Assembly (NCBI GenBank): GCA_033064195.1 | Contig: JARBJD010000068.1 | Span: 124,001 to 188,000, forward strand | DNA from: Blattamonas nauphoetae | Lineage: Eukaryota; Preaxostyla; Oxymonadida | Direction: 5' to 3' | DNA length: 64,000 nucleotides | The notes under the pieces: model-generated | The model's input: the letters and a program-made list of their open reading frames with translations, nothing else | Databases searched by the model: none | Told to the model about the DNA's origin: nothing | Shown: piece by piece, positions 34,324-44,628 of the stretch | How positions within the stretch are numbered: position 1 is the first letter of the stretch | Layout: every line of letters begins with the position of its first letter | Translations under genes and position numbers: made by a program

Positions 34324-35033
34324 AGCGCGGAAGGGGTCGGTGGGCGAGTGGTGGGGAGTGAGTGAGGAGAACGGGGAGGACGAGGGGCGGCGAGGCGCGG
34401 TTTTGTTTGTGACGAATCGAGATCTCAGTATTGTGATTAGCGGTTGGTTTTGGGAGGAGAAGGCAGGGGCGGTCGAGAGAGGACGGACAACCGTGGCATC
34501 GTGTAGTTCAACTTCGGGAAGGTCAGTTTTGGGATTGTTTTTCCATCCTTCCCAAGATGCGATGGGACTTCATCTGTTCGGTTTGAATTTGATGCTGCAA
34601 ACAGTATGTCTTCCTCTGCATCATCTAAAGTCTATTCTGATATTCTTTTCCTCTAATCCCTCGCGATTTCCTAACGGTCAGTCGAGTGTGGAGAATGGTC
34701 TTCCCCGATCTGCCTGTCTCTCGTTTGTATTCTGGGTACTCTTCTGAAAGCAAGAAGATCCGGTGCCGCTCCAAAATCTGTCGCCTCTCAAGCATTTTTC
34801 CAAGCGAGCGATGAATTGCTATGATCGGTGTTTTTGCGAGCCTAGTGCACTCAACGCGGGAAAAAGTGTCAATGCTTACAATTGGTCCTTTCTTCCATAT
34901 TGCAGCATCACAACAAGTATCTATGACAGAATCTGCGCTGAGTTCGAAAGCAAGTCCATATGTTCTTCTGGCTGAGGTGGGGCTTCCGGACGATCCGTTG
35001 GCGAGTGAGGAGATGCTGGCGATGGAGAGCTAG
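34324..35033 (+). other. Coding-like DNA, gene uncertain
   Basis: Plus-strand frames at 34196-34747 and 34821-35033 are open and the second reads as an ordinary soluble protein tail (LLAEVGLPDDPLASEEMLAM). 34340-34410 is strongly GC-rich. Lacking a clear start, splice signals or family resemblance, I record it only as possible exons of an unrecognised gene. Confidence 0.2.
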
Positions 35034-38000
35034 AACGAGAAAGTGTTTGGAGTTAGTGTGGGCGATCTGTGAGAGGAGAGATCAATCAACTCCGTCGTTA
35101 TTTTCATGTCTGAACGCCAACGTCCCACAGGGGGGCAGAAGGAAAGTGTTCGGATTTACAATACTAATAATACCATGGGCTACTTTTCGAAACACATTGG
35201 ACCTCAAGGCTGAGTCGCGATCAACAACCTGTCGACATAGAAGAATATACAACATCGTTTCTGGCAAATCTCACGACATCAGGGCTCAATGGGAGACTAA
35301 AAGAAGTGATCACTCATGGGACTGGTGAAATATATGAGTAGTTCCGCTAGATCGGAGAGCCTACTTTTGCTACCAGATTGGTCAACTGGCCCTCGCGTCG
35401 ATAGATCTTTGAGGCGTGCAGTGCAGCAGAAATAACTCATCTAACGATTGTTCATGATCAGATTGCATGAATACGAGTTTACTATTTCATACAATTCGGT
35501 CTTCATTCGAACGATCAAAAATACTGCATCATGATTATGGTTAACGTCAACGAAGGCATATATCGATATATTACGATTGTAGAGTTTCATCAGACAGCAC
35601 TAGCGAACTCTATTCGGCGGGACCAATCGAATCATTTCGATCCAAGGGAACCATGTGCATGACGCTCAAATGGAAAAATTCCAGCAGGGGATCGAGGAGA
35701 ACAAACTAACATAGGAATATACAGATGAGTTCATGTCTTTGGAGACTTTCCCAAGTCAATATTTTGTACCTCCTGTATCAACGCACCCCAAACCGAAAAG
35801 GATCTTGATCTACACTTTATCCTGTTTTCGCCGGACTCATTCAAGCTCCTGGGAAAGATGATTTTACACAAGATGAAATTTCGCCTGCAATCATTTGAGA
35901 AACCGTCCTTCAACCGCAGCCTGCGACCATCGCAATTATCGAATGAAGTACAGATGGATATCTCCACTCCTCGAATTTTGGGAGAATATCATCGCTCATC
36001 GCGACGTTCCGGATCAATGTCACCTCACCTGGCCTGTCGGGGAGACAAGAGCACCGGGGTTGGATTGGGAGGCAAACCAAGGATAGGATTACTATCAATA
36101 CGACAAGAGACACCACGGGAACAAGACAGAGAAAATGTCAACGGAACTGGGAGGGATGGTGATGTATCAGCATAACTCCACCATCTGATGGACGAGGAGC
36201 AGCCAATCAATCAAATCCCGCTCATCTCGAGTGACGATTTAGTTGACTGACAAATATCGCTGGGGAGAAGACAAGGAATAGAACATTACTTTCCCTCACT
36301 GAGCAGCGAAGACAAAGTTTAACTCCCATCTCTATTTTGACAAACAGAACCGGTCAAGCTGGATGGTGAATCATATTCCAACAAACCACGACGAGAGGAG
36401 GAGATTCCTTCCTCACAGAATGGAACACAACTACCATCATCAGAGTACTCAGTTGGAAGCGCAAACTCGTCACAATCCGCTTCTGGGAATCGGAACAAGC
36501 AGTGTGGGAAGAAGATCGTTGTCTTCTTCCTCTGACACCTTCCTTCAGGTTATAGGGAAACGTCCACGGAGCCGACTCGGGATTCAACAGGAAATCCATC
36601 AATCACCTTTCTCCACGGGCTCCAGCCTTCTGAAAGGGATCGAGCTTACATCCTCGTTCGAACATGACGAAAGATAGTTGACATTCGGAATAACTTGGTC
36701 AAAACTCACTGCTGTTGTGATTAGTGTCTGCGAAGTGAAGTGAACTTGATTACTACAAACACGATGTAGCTCAATCAAGTCAGAAACGCAGTTCAACCAT
36801 CTTCGACGGAGAAGATAGTGGTTCCGAAGGAACAAGAAATGATGGAGAGGACACCTGAGTAGTGATGGAATGCGACTTAATGAACAGCCGGTAGATCATT
36901 CTGGCTCACGTAGCCAATACCAATACGGATGGGTGGGGTTATTCCCGAACCGGCAGTGACAGAAAGTTTCCTTGATCATGAACGAGGATTCTCTCAGAGA
37001 GTGGAAGATCCTCTTCCATATGGGTTCGGAGAGATTGTTCGTGTACACGAAACTGAACACTACAAGGACCTTTGCAGGTGTTCGAAATTACCCCCAATAT
37101 ATCCCAGTTGGGAAAGATGGACCCAGCATCGGTCACAGCGACTCCAGGAAAGCTCGTGACGCAATTCAGAATCATCACTGGGGTCTCAGTACGGGATCAC
37201 ACTCGGAGACAAGTGATCTTCCATGAATTCTTGACCAACCAAACTTCAATCGACACCACAACCATTTGCAACTCTTCCACAACTTCCAGATTCAATCTCA
37301 ACCTCATCCACCAGTTTGAAAATGATCACAGCGAATCGGAAAGGGACAGGATTGTTGGAGGGAAAGTTAGTTGTGTCCGTCCATCCTGAGACAGTTGAAC
37401 CACGAGCTGTGTTGGCGAATATATCGATTGTCTGAATTCAGATGGAACGATGCCGATTCGATTGCAGAATGTGATTGTTTGGAAAGTAAAAGAGAATCTG
37501 ACGACGACTTTCCCAAACTCGGCAAAGAGGAGTGTTGAACACTCACTCCCTCCTCCACTGCGAGTGAAGACAGAACCGTTCAGCGACTCAGCCATCTTCA
37601 GCTCGTGCTCGTTCCTTCTTTCTTCCTCACTGCTTCTTCCTTCTTGCGTGCTGTGCCGCTGACAGAAGCAACTCCAACTTTTGGTGAACTAGATGGAAGC
37701 AGTGTTACGAGGAACAACATGGCAGTTCCTCTCGAACAGATCTTATTTAGAATCAGAAAGTTTCAGACAGAGACAACGTTAATTGTCTACAGTGGGGACA
37801 AGATGAATGAAAGACACGATGTGGAGGATACATAATCGTGAGTTCCCTTCGTGCATGAGATCTGTGAAACCTCCCCTATTTCTCCCGCTAACATATTATT
37901 AAATCGCTAACCAGCCAGACTTGTGGACTCTTTTTTCCAAGGCGCTTCCCTTGAGTGATGTGACTGGGGACGAACTCCTTTTTGCACTCAGCGGTGCAGG

Positions 38001-38253
38001 TCAGGCAACCAGAGGGATAGATGGATGAATGACAGATATCAAGCAACTTGGAGTGAAGCCATGTTGAAGAGGAGAAGCAGGCAATGATTGTGAGGGGTTA
38101 CGACAAGGAAGATGTCAAGTCATTGATGAGGGGATGATTGAGACGAAGCCACTCGGCAAGAGAGAGACAGAATCAAGGTGTGTTGTTTTGTTGAAGGAGG
38201 TCTGACGTGGACGGAAGGAAGGAAGTGTACGTCTCCCCACACACACAGTCTGA
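35034..38253. other. Decayed region without a supported gene
   Basis: About 3.2 kb with short frames on both strands and higher GC than neutral spacers. Some minus-strand pieces (36599-36835, 37326-37595) have beta-helix-like texture (VRFSFTFQTITFCNRIGI). I looked for reverse transcriptase, RNase H, integrase and DDE motifs and found none convincing. Confidence 0.3.
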
Positions 38254-38604
38254 GTCGAGATGTCTCCTCACCAATAGTGGGTCGAGTTGCCTCCTCACAA
38301 ACAGTGAGTCGAGTTGCCTCCTCACAAACAGTGAGTCGAGTTGCCTCCTCACAAACAGTGAGTCGAGTTGCCTCCTCACAAACAGTGAGTCGAGTTGCCT
38401 CCTCACAAACAGTGAGTCGAGTTGCCTCCTCACAAACAGTGAGTCGAGTTGCCTCCTCACAAACAGTGAGTCGAGTTGCCTCCTCACAAACAGTGAGTCG
38501 AGTTGCCTCCTCACAAACAGTGAGTCGAGTTGCCTCCTCACAAACAGTGAGTCGAGTTGCCTCCTCACAAACAGTGAGTCGAGTTGCCTCCTCACACACA
38601 CAGT
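38254..38604. repeat. 27-bp minisatellite, about 13 units
   Basis: Twelve near-perfect copies of a 27-base unit (start GTCGAGTTGCCTCCTCACAA) from 38281 to 38604, preceded by one diverged copy at 38254-38280. As 27 is divisible by three, several frames stay open and give artefactual 9-residue repeats (VRRQLDSLF, RVASSQTVS). No spacers, so it is not a CRISPR array. Confidence 0.95.
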
Positions 38605-38732
38605 GAGTCTCCTCACCTCAGCTTGAAGCGCGAGGATGGCGCGAGGTAGGATGAAACTGACGCAGTTGGGATCGGTGTTGAGGGGCGCTGGGTCCAGGGG
38701 CGCAGTGATGGGGGAGATGGAGCACAGATGGA

Positions 38733-39275
38733 TCAAGATCAGGCTTCTGATTAGGATCCGACTGATCGGACCACTTTTGATCCGACACTTCATAAAATGA
38801 TTATATCGCCTTTGTTTGTTCAAAAACTGTGTTTAATCGAACAAAAAAGTTGAAATGAAGTGAAAAAAGAAATTTCTCAATACTTGCTTCGAACCAATGG
38901 GTCCGGGTTGATTCCAAAACTAAAGTCATGTGTACAGGGATTGACACAATTTGAGAGTAGGATGAACATATCATGATCGAAAGTTGTGAGAATTAACTGG
39001 GAATTCTTTTCGAAATCGATGATTTCTCAGAAAGTGGCGGGATCACAAAGGGACAGATCCGTCCACTTCACCCAACGTGTCTTTAATTCGAACACAAACT
39101 CCTTTCTTTTGTATTATGAAGACAGCAAAGTGATTTTTTTCAATTGAGAGGTGAAATGAACAGCTGAAAAGTGTGGAAAACGAGAAAAAGTAAGAAAACT
39201 CGAAGCTCCCAAATAGGCGATGATCTGACGCCAAAAAAGTGCCCGTCGGATCATTTGATCCGACGAATGCACTAA
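38733..39275. mobile_element. Possible degenerate MITE
   Basis: Both ends carry clusters of GATCCGAC with CACTTTT between them, in roughly inverted orientation (38742-38785 and 39225-39262). Similar GATCCGAC clusters occur at 63390-63450. The match is imperfect and no target duplication is visible. Confidence 0.3.
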
Positions 39276-39500
39276 AATGTGCTGACGAATCAAACCCCTG
39301 ATCAAGATGCTTCCTCATCACTGTCAGGTAAACAGCCCAGCTCCCCTCCGATTGTCATTCTCTTTAGATCACGAGCAGTCGCCCAGGCGGTGTCAGCTCC
39401 AACGAGACTCACGGCCAAATACTGATCCTAAAAGATATCTTTATTTTCTTCTCATTACTCGCTTTCTTAGCACCAATCCCGTGCATGAGCCTTTCAATAC

Positions 39501-39925
39501 TCGTATGTTGAGGGACCCGGTTTGGTTGTGGACTGAGATTTATCGAAGTCCTTTAACAACAAACCGGGGACATCAACATACAACCCTGACACACACCTCC
39601 TCCAGCTCGTGTCAGTGGTCCTGATTGTGGTCAACCCACACGGGCGATCCTTTGCATCGCCCGATGGGTCGTTTTCGACTCTGTTCCCCCAGTTTTTGTT
39701 CCCTGTTAGGGATTTCTGGGTAAGATCCAATCATGAATACCTTTTTTTTTTTTGGCATCAACAGCCCTTGAGGGCAGAACCATCACTGTGTACACTTTGT
39801 TCCTTTGATGGGAGTTTTCATTAACAGCTAAAACTTGATTATTGTTTGGTCATGTTGACCTTGGCCAGCCCTTAATCATTTCGCGGCTCTCTCTCGTATG
39901 TTGATGTCCCCGGTTTGTTGTTAAA
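39501..39925. mobile_element. Nested MITEs in solenoid pseudogene B1
   Basis: A 374-bp element spans 39552-39925 with inverted repeats TTTAACAACAAACCGGGGAC and complement. A third, diverged copy of the right-hand repeat lies just outside at 39501-39531 in direct orientation, so a second insertion or a partial copy abuts the first. No coding capacity. Confidence 0.65.
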
Positions 39926-40613
39926 AGATACAAAGATTTCAGTTGGTTCGTGTTGAACGCACAGATCCGAAGGATCGTGTCGTCGTCGATGGGAGAGTCG
40001 CTGTCGAGCAGAGCAACAATTCTGTCCACAACATTCAGGATCTCTTCGTCGGTGAGACGACACACAAGTTCAGAGGTGAGGATGAAGGGTGGGGATGACG
40101 ACGAGAGGGCAGCCTCATCCATGTCTTTCCTCAACTTTTCAAGAAATGGTTTCGTCACGCTGTTTTCGAAGTAATGCCGAAACAAACGCGTTAAGAAGTC
40201 AAGGATGGTGACGTCGCAGCCGCGAGGAACCAATGCAAACGGATGGAGTGAGAGATGGACGATGTAATCTCTCGTCTGTTCGACCACATCATAACGATTC
40301 TCGTCCAGTTCACTTCGAATCTGGACATGCTCTTTGGAATCTGCAAATCGTTGAATTCGGTCGAGCTTTTTCAGCATCACGTCCACAAGTTGTGTGTGGA
40401 GTGGCAGAAAGTCGCTCGTGAATGGCAACTTCGAAGGAGTGAGTGCATCGAACACGTTTGAGAACAAACCACACTTCAAGTTCACTGCGAGATCCTCATC
40501 ATCAGACTCACTTTCTAAAAGATCGAATGCCTCGAGAATGGAAGCAGCTTGATCCGGCCGAGCGTGTGTCAAGAGTGAACAGAGGATGGTGGAAGGAAGA
40601 GGTTTTGAGGATA

Positions 40614-42642
40614 CCATGTGGATCCAACCCGACCACATGGCTTCAACCCGACCACAAGATAAACGACCATCTTTCTTCACATCGTTTTTCTCATCTTTCA
40701 GTGGGTTTCTTTTCTAAAAATAAGAGAGAATAACACAGTTTCACAGTTAAAACCCAAATTCCTGTTCGGTCCCAATTAGAAGTAGGTATTCTCGGAGAAA
40801 TTCAGATCGTTTCAAAAAAATGTTTTGGTCACTTAAAATCGAATGAGATGAGATAAAAATCTGAACTGCTGGAAATCCACTGTATTGTGTCAAATTATTG
40901 CTTTGATGAAGAGACACCGAATTGGAGTGTTGTCTGCTTAAGTTTGGGAGTTGGTTTGATTGTCTTGGATATCGTCAGATGATTTTTTGTTGAATTTGGT
41001 CGTTTGACCGGCACAATTGGAAGAGAAGGTTCCGACGGAGGTGTCTGAACGAAATTGAGCAATCGAGCTCGATACTTGCACTGTCCATACAGTGTGGAGG
41101 CTGTCTTTGGATCATCTGGACTTCACTTGGTTTTTTTCAGTTTTGTCTGTTTCTCATGCATTTTCGTCATTTGATCGACAAGAGTCGAAATATTCAGCGG
41201 GTGGAGACCGCACACAGCCCACGAGGATTTTATGACATCAGGATGTGTTGCCGAAGAAAGTGCCGATGGGAGAACGCGAGTAAGCTCCGATCGATATGAA
41301 CTGATACTCGTTCCGCTCTCACTGTTGAACTGTCGTTGTAATTCAGCCTTAAATCGAGCAAAGATATACCTGTCACAAGGTTGAGTGAGATTTGTCGAAT
41401 GTGCTGGGAGCAGTGCTAAGACTATATTGTGGTCCTCAGCGAGTTTGTGAATGGATTGGTCGTTTCTTGACGGATGACCGTCCATTAGAAGAAGAGCCTT
41501 GTCAGTACTTGCTTTTTTCCCTCTTTTAGAATCGATTTGTGGAAATATGTGTTTTTCCAAAATTTCCTTGAATATTGGAGTTGTCATCAAGCCTTCGTTG
41601 TTGTAGTGGCAGGTAACATTGAATGCAGACAGTTCTTGAAATTCAGGAGCTGGCTTTTTCTTACTCCACAAAAGATGAGCGGGGAGACTGGATCCATCTG
41701 CACACACGCACAGCACTATGCTTGCATTTTTCACGCGTTTGGTGGAGACTACAACGGGTATTGAGTCGGAGTGACGATGAACGACGAGACATTTCATTTT
41801 TCCGTCAATCCGAAGTGAAGTCTCGTCGAGATTGAACAAATTGATAGGTTTGATGTTGAACCTGGAGAGAAGATCGGTGATAAAAATCTGCCACTGATTC
41901 ATTGTTGGGATTGTGTATGCTGATCTTCGTTCTGGTTCGAGGGTGAGTGGGAAGGACGTCTGGAGAGTAGGAGAGCGTTTGATGAACGACTTCATAAAGC
42001 TTCTTTCCAAAATTCTATCATCGTCAACATCTTTCGATATTTCTGATAGACTTCATTGGCCTAAAGAAATGAGATTTTGAAAAAAAACTGTGATACAATT
42101 GGAATCAAGGCCGATATGATGATTCCACCCTGTTCAGGAATCGATTTGAGACATCTTTCTTCCAGTTCCGCTTCCGCTTCTTCCGATAAAAGTGGAGGAT
42201 GTCCACTGCATCCAACACGCCTTCCTTCATTTGTTGCTCTCGATGCTCGCCTTAGTGAAGAGAGTGAAGTGACATTGGTTTCGGCCACCGTTCGCATCGA
42301 CACGTTGTGTGAAGAGTATAACTCCCAGCCCTTTCTGGTCGGAGAAGTCATTGTTCGGTATTCCGATGTTGAAAGAATGCGGTGACAGTCTCTGACAGAC
42401 AGACGATCGTCACTTTGTTTTGACATAAAAGTTGTGGTTTTTCATCTTCTTCAATTTCGCATTTCTTCGTGTCCATTTCAGATATTCATACAAAAACGCT
42501 GTAAAAGATCCTTTTTTTATGAAATGAGTTCAAAGTTGATAATTGTGAGAAAGCTTTTCTGATCTCTTTTTCAGTGATTTGGCTTGGATTTCGACCGTTT
42601 GTGGCCGGGTTAGAGCCATGTGGTCGGGTTGGATCCACATGG
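40614..42642 (-). mobile_element. Complete pogo/DDE_1-type transposon, 2029 bp
   Basis: Terminal inverted repeats of about 45 bases begin CCATGTGGATCCAACCCGAC on each side. TA duplication flanks it (40612-40613 and 42643-42644). The paralogous site at 46175-46190 lacks the element and reads straight through, so the empty site is known. It carries a single transposase gene on the minus strand. Confidence 0.93.
41123..42426 (-). CDS. Pogo-like DDE_1 transposase
   Basis: Two exons on the minus strand. 42426 to about 42090 encodes the N-terminal DNA-binding part (MSKQSDDRLSVRDCHRIL onward); the catalytic part is open from 42010 to 41123, with the intron border near 42020-42065. The catalytic part contains FNLDETSLRI, LLLMDGHPS and LTQPCDRYIFARF: the three Asp are at residues 62, 177 and 213 of the 295-codon open frame, with 35 residues between the last two (DD35D). 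It ends KLKKTK then TGA. All three acidic residues are present and no break was seen in the catalytic exon, so it could be active if the intron is removed. Confidence 0.8.
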
Positions 42643-44120
42643 TACGATTTTCTTGTTCGTTTTGAGGGAGAATGTTCCGTCCGATCGGAAGACTGGTTTC
42701 ACATCATTCGGACGATTTGACAAGAAACGCCGAAACGCTTCGAGTCCAAAATTGGAGAAGTGCCTCCCCTCGCTCAGACGAACGAGGATGTTTTCAAATG
42801 TTTCCACCCACTGGAGTTCGTCCATCCATTTTCGTTTGCCAAAGACGAGTTCGTTGGTCCTGTCCAATGTGCCAAAGAGAAGTTCGTGTTGTGTCTCTCC
42901 TTTCGTGGCAAGATCCAACGATGAAGTCAGTTCTTCTGTCATTTTCGTTTTGAGATGGTTAATAAAACGTTGAAGATCCGGTTGGGTTGATCCATGTTGA
43001 AAAAAACTGAAACTATAATCATGGAGTTTCATTTTCGAGACTAGAGAGTGGCTGGACGAATAATCTGTGGTGAATCTGGAATGGCGAGAAGATGCCACAA
43101 ATAATCGCAAAATATGCTGAAAATTGGATTGATGATTTCGTATTCGAGTATTATGTAGCGAAATGAGTTCGATGTGGGGTCGAGACGGTGAACGATTTCA
43201 AATGGTGAAAAATTCAAGAAATTGCGCAAAATCGATGTTATGTGGCGGTGGAAGTCGATTGTCGTTCCATTAATTGGGATTGAGTGTGGATTCAGACTTT
43301 GGAAGAGCTGAGGCAACAATCTTGTGGCAAACATCGAGAGAGAGATATTATTTGACGAGTTCGAGATTCCAACGGCGAAGAAGGAGAGAGCAGCTGGTTG
43401 GAGCATGTTGGATGGATATGAAACCAGTTTGATGAGAGCAGACGTCAGTTTTGTTTGGCATTTGTCCTCTTCAGGGAATATGGCTTCGAGGAGTTTGTTG
43501 CGGGGATATTTGCGATGTTCGATGTGGATGGTTGCATATTGCAGGAAGCGGACGGCGTGAACAACATCAATTTGCGTCAGGTTCAATCAAGAGTTGACAA
43601 GCTCGAAAAGCGAGAGACACCCTTGCCGCAGATCATCCATCGTGATCGAATCCTGCAAGACCAATCTCCAATCTGAAGGGGTGAAGGTGGAAAGAGTGAT
43701 CTCATCACCCTCCAGATGGACTTGTTCCAACAGTGTTTCGACATTAATTTGCTTTCAGTTCAGTTCGTATTGCAGAATTTGTTTAGACACACGAACATAG
43801 TGCCGATCATTGGCAATAATTGTGAGTACATCAGTTATGGATAGGATAGAATGTGAATGAAGTGATGTATCGTTGCCGTTTTCGATTGAGTTGGGAAGTG
43901 TTGAATGAGCGATCTGTGTTTCAGAAGTCGAAAACTGATCAGGCTGTGATCGAGTATTTGGTTCTGTTTTGTTTCGTTTTTTCCCTAATTTATGCTTGGG
44001 AGACATGTTGGAAGGATCTGCCCTTGGATTCGGAGTTGTGTTCTTCGTCCAACACTGCACTTCATATGCTTCACCCAGCTTCAAGAAGAGGATCACTGTC
44101 GTGAGATGAATATGAGAAAT

Positions 44121-44240
44121 GAAATGGTGACGAACAACTGCAGGCCGAACACAGCGAGGGAGACGAACGAGATGCTGTTCATGACAAATCCGAAGTTGAC
44201 CTGGGAATCGGAAGGGAGAGGGGGGAAGAGATGATGATGA
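44121..44240 (-). pseudogene. Duplicated exon/intron piece of the membrane gene
   Basis: About 120 bases nearly identical to 48562-48680, covering most of the penultimate exon (VNFGFVMNSISFVSLAVFGL) with its 3' splice site and part of the intron upstream. Inclusion of intron sequence shows DNA-level duplication. It keeps the same orientation relative to B1 as the real exon has to B2, so B1 plus this piece look like a tandem copy of B2 plus part of its neighbour. Confidence 0.85.
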
Positions 44241-44261
44241 ATTCAATCCAGAAGGAACTAG

Positions 44262-44462
44262 CAAGAAGAGCGATCGAGTTAGGCAGACAGTGGCGATTCG
44301 AGTGAACACGTCGACTCGAGAAGCTCGACTGTTTGTGGACGATGAGAACCAGCCTGGGATCTTCACCGACATCCCTTCTCCTCTCCGCCTCGGAATCACA
44401 ACTGAAAGTTTGGTTTGGAGTCAATCAGATGATGTGCGGTGGCTCAAACGACTCCAAGAATG
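44262..44462 (+). pseudogene. SPRY-like beta-sandwich domain fragment
   Basis: Reads QTVAIRVNTSTREARLFVDD, then ENQPGIFTDIPSPLRLGIT and WLKRLQE followed by TGA. The 'LFVD...P.IFTDIP..LRLGIT' pattern is that of the last strands of a SPRY/concanavalin-like domain. No start or upstream domain is present, so it is a fragment. Family call rests on pattern recognition only. Confidence 0.4.
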
Positions 44463-44628
44463 ACGATTTCTGCAAAATCCAGACTAGTCACTTTGTGTCT
44501 GTGTTCCGAAAGAGAGATGAAACTGTCCCAATTCGAGTTTTGGATACCTCCAACAAGTAACTTGTTCACATTTTGCTTGATTTTCACTGATACCAAATTA
44601 TGTGATAACTATCATGAGATGAAAATAA

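Larger units (their letters stand above)
39532..44006 (-). pseudogene. Solenoid-family gene copy B1, dead
   Basis: Clear paralogue of the gene at 44629-47990 from its start (MSPKHKLGKKRNKT at 44006) to about residue 560. Damage visible against that copy: an in-frame TGA replacing AGA after QYELN (about 43756), another TGA after ELVNS, a one-base deletion near 43090, the pogo-like transposon at 40614-42642 and the MITEs at 39501-39925, beyond which only a few codons remain. Without these it would encode a soluble Leu-rich helical protein like B2. Coding homology is still strong (LRICAFNTNQLKS, DEILNVVDRIVALLDSDSPI), so death is fairly recent. Confidence 0.8.
44007..44628. other. Mosaic of gene fragments between B1 and B2
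   Basis: Holds two recognisable pieces (44121-44240 and 44262-44462, listed separately) and no complete gene. The mixture of pieces from unrelated genes in 600 bases suggests repeated template switching or element-borne transfer. Confidence 0.5.

Noticed and set aside
35880-36600. Possible retroelement coding region
   Set aside because: I looked for reverse transcriptase, RNase H and integrase motifs in all frames and found none; the region is only described as decayed.
38254-38604. CRISPR-like array
   Set aside because: Units are directly joined with no unique spacers and the host is eukaryotic; it is a minisatellite.
38178-38626. Long open frames with 9-residue repeats on both strands
   Set aside because: They come from a 27-bp tandem repeat that keeps every stop-free frame open; no start context or non-repeat domain supports a protein.
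38885-38930. tRNA-like GGGTTGATTCC box
   Set aside because: No matching A box, acceptor stem or anticodon stem could be drawn around it.
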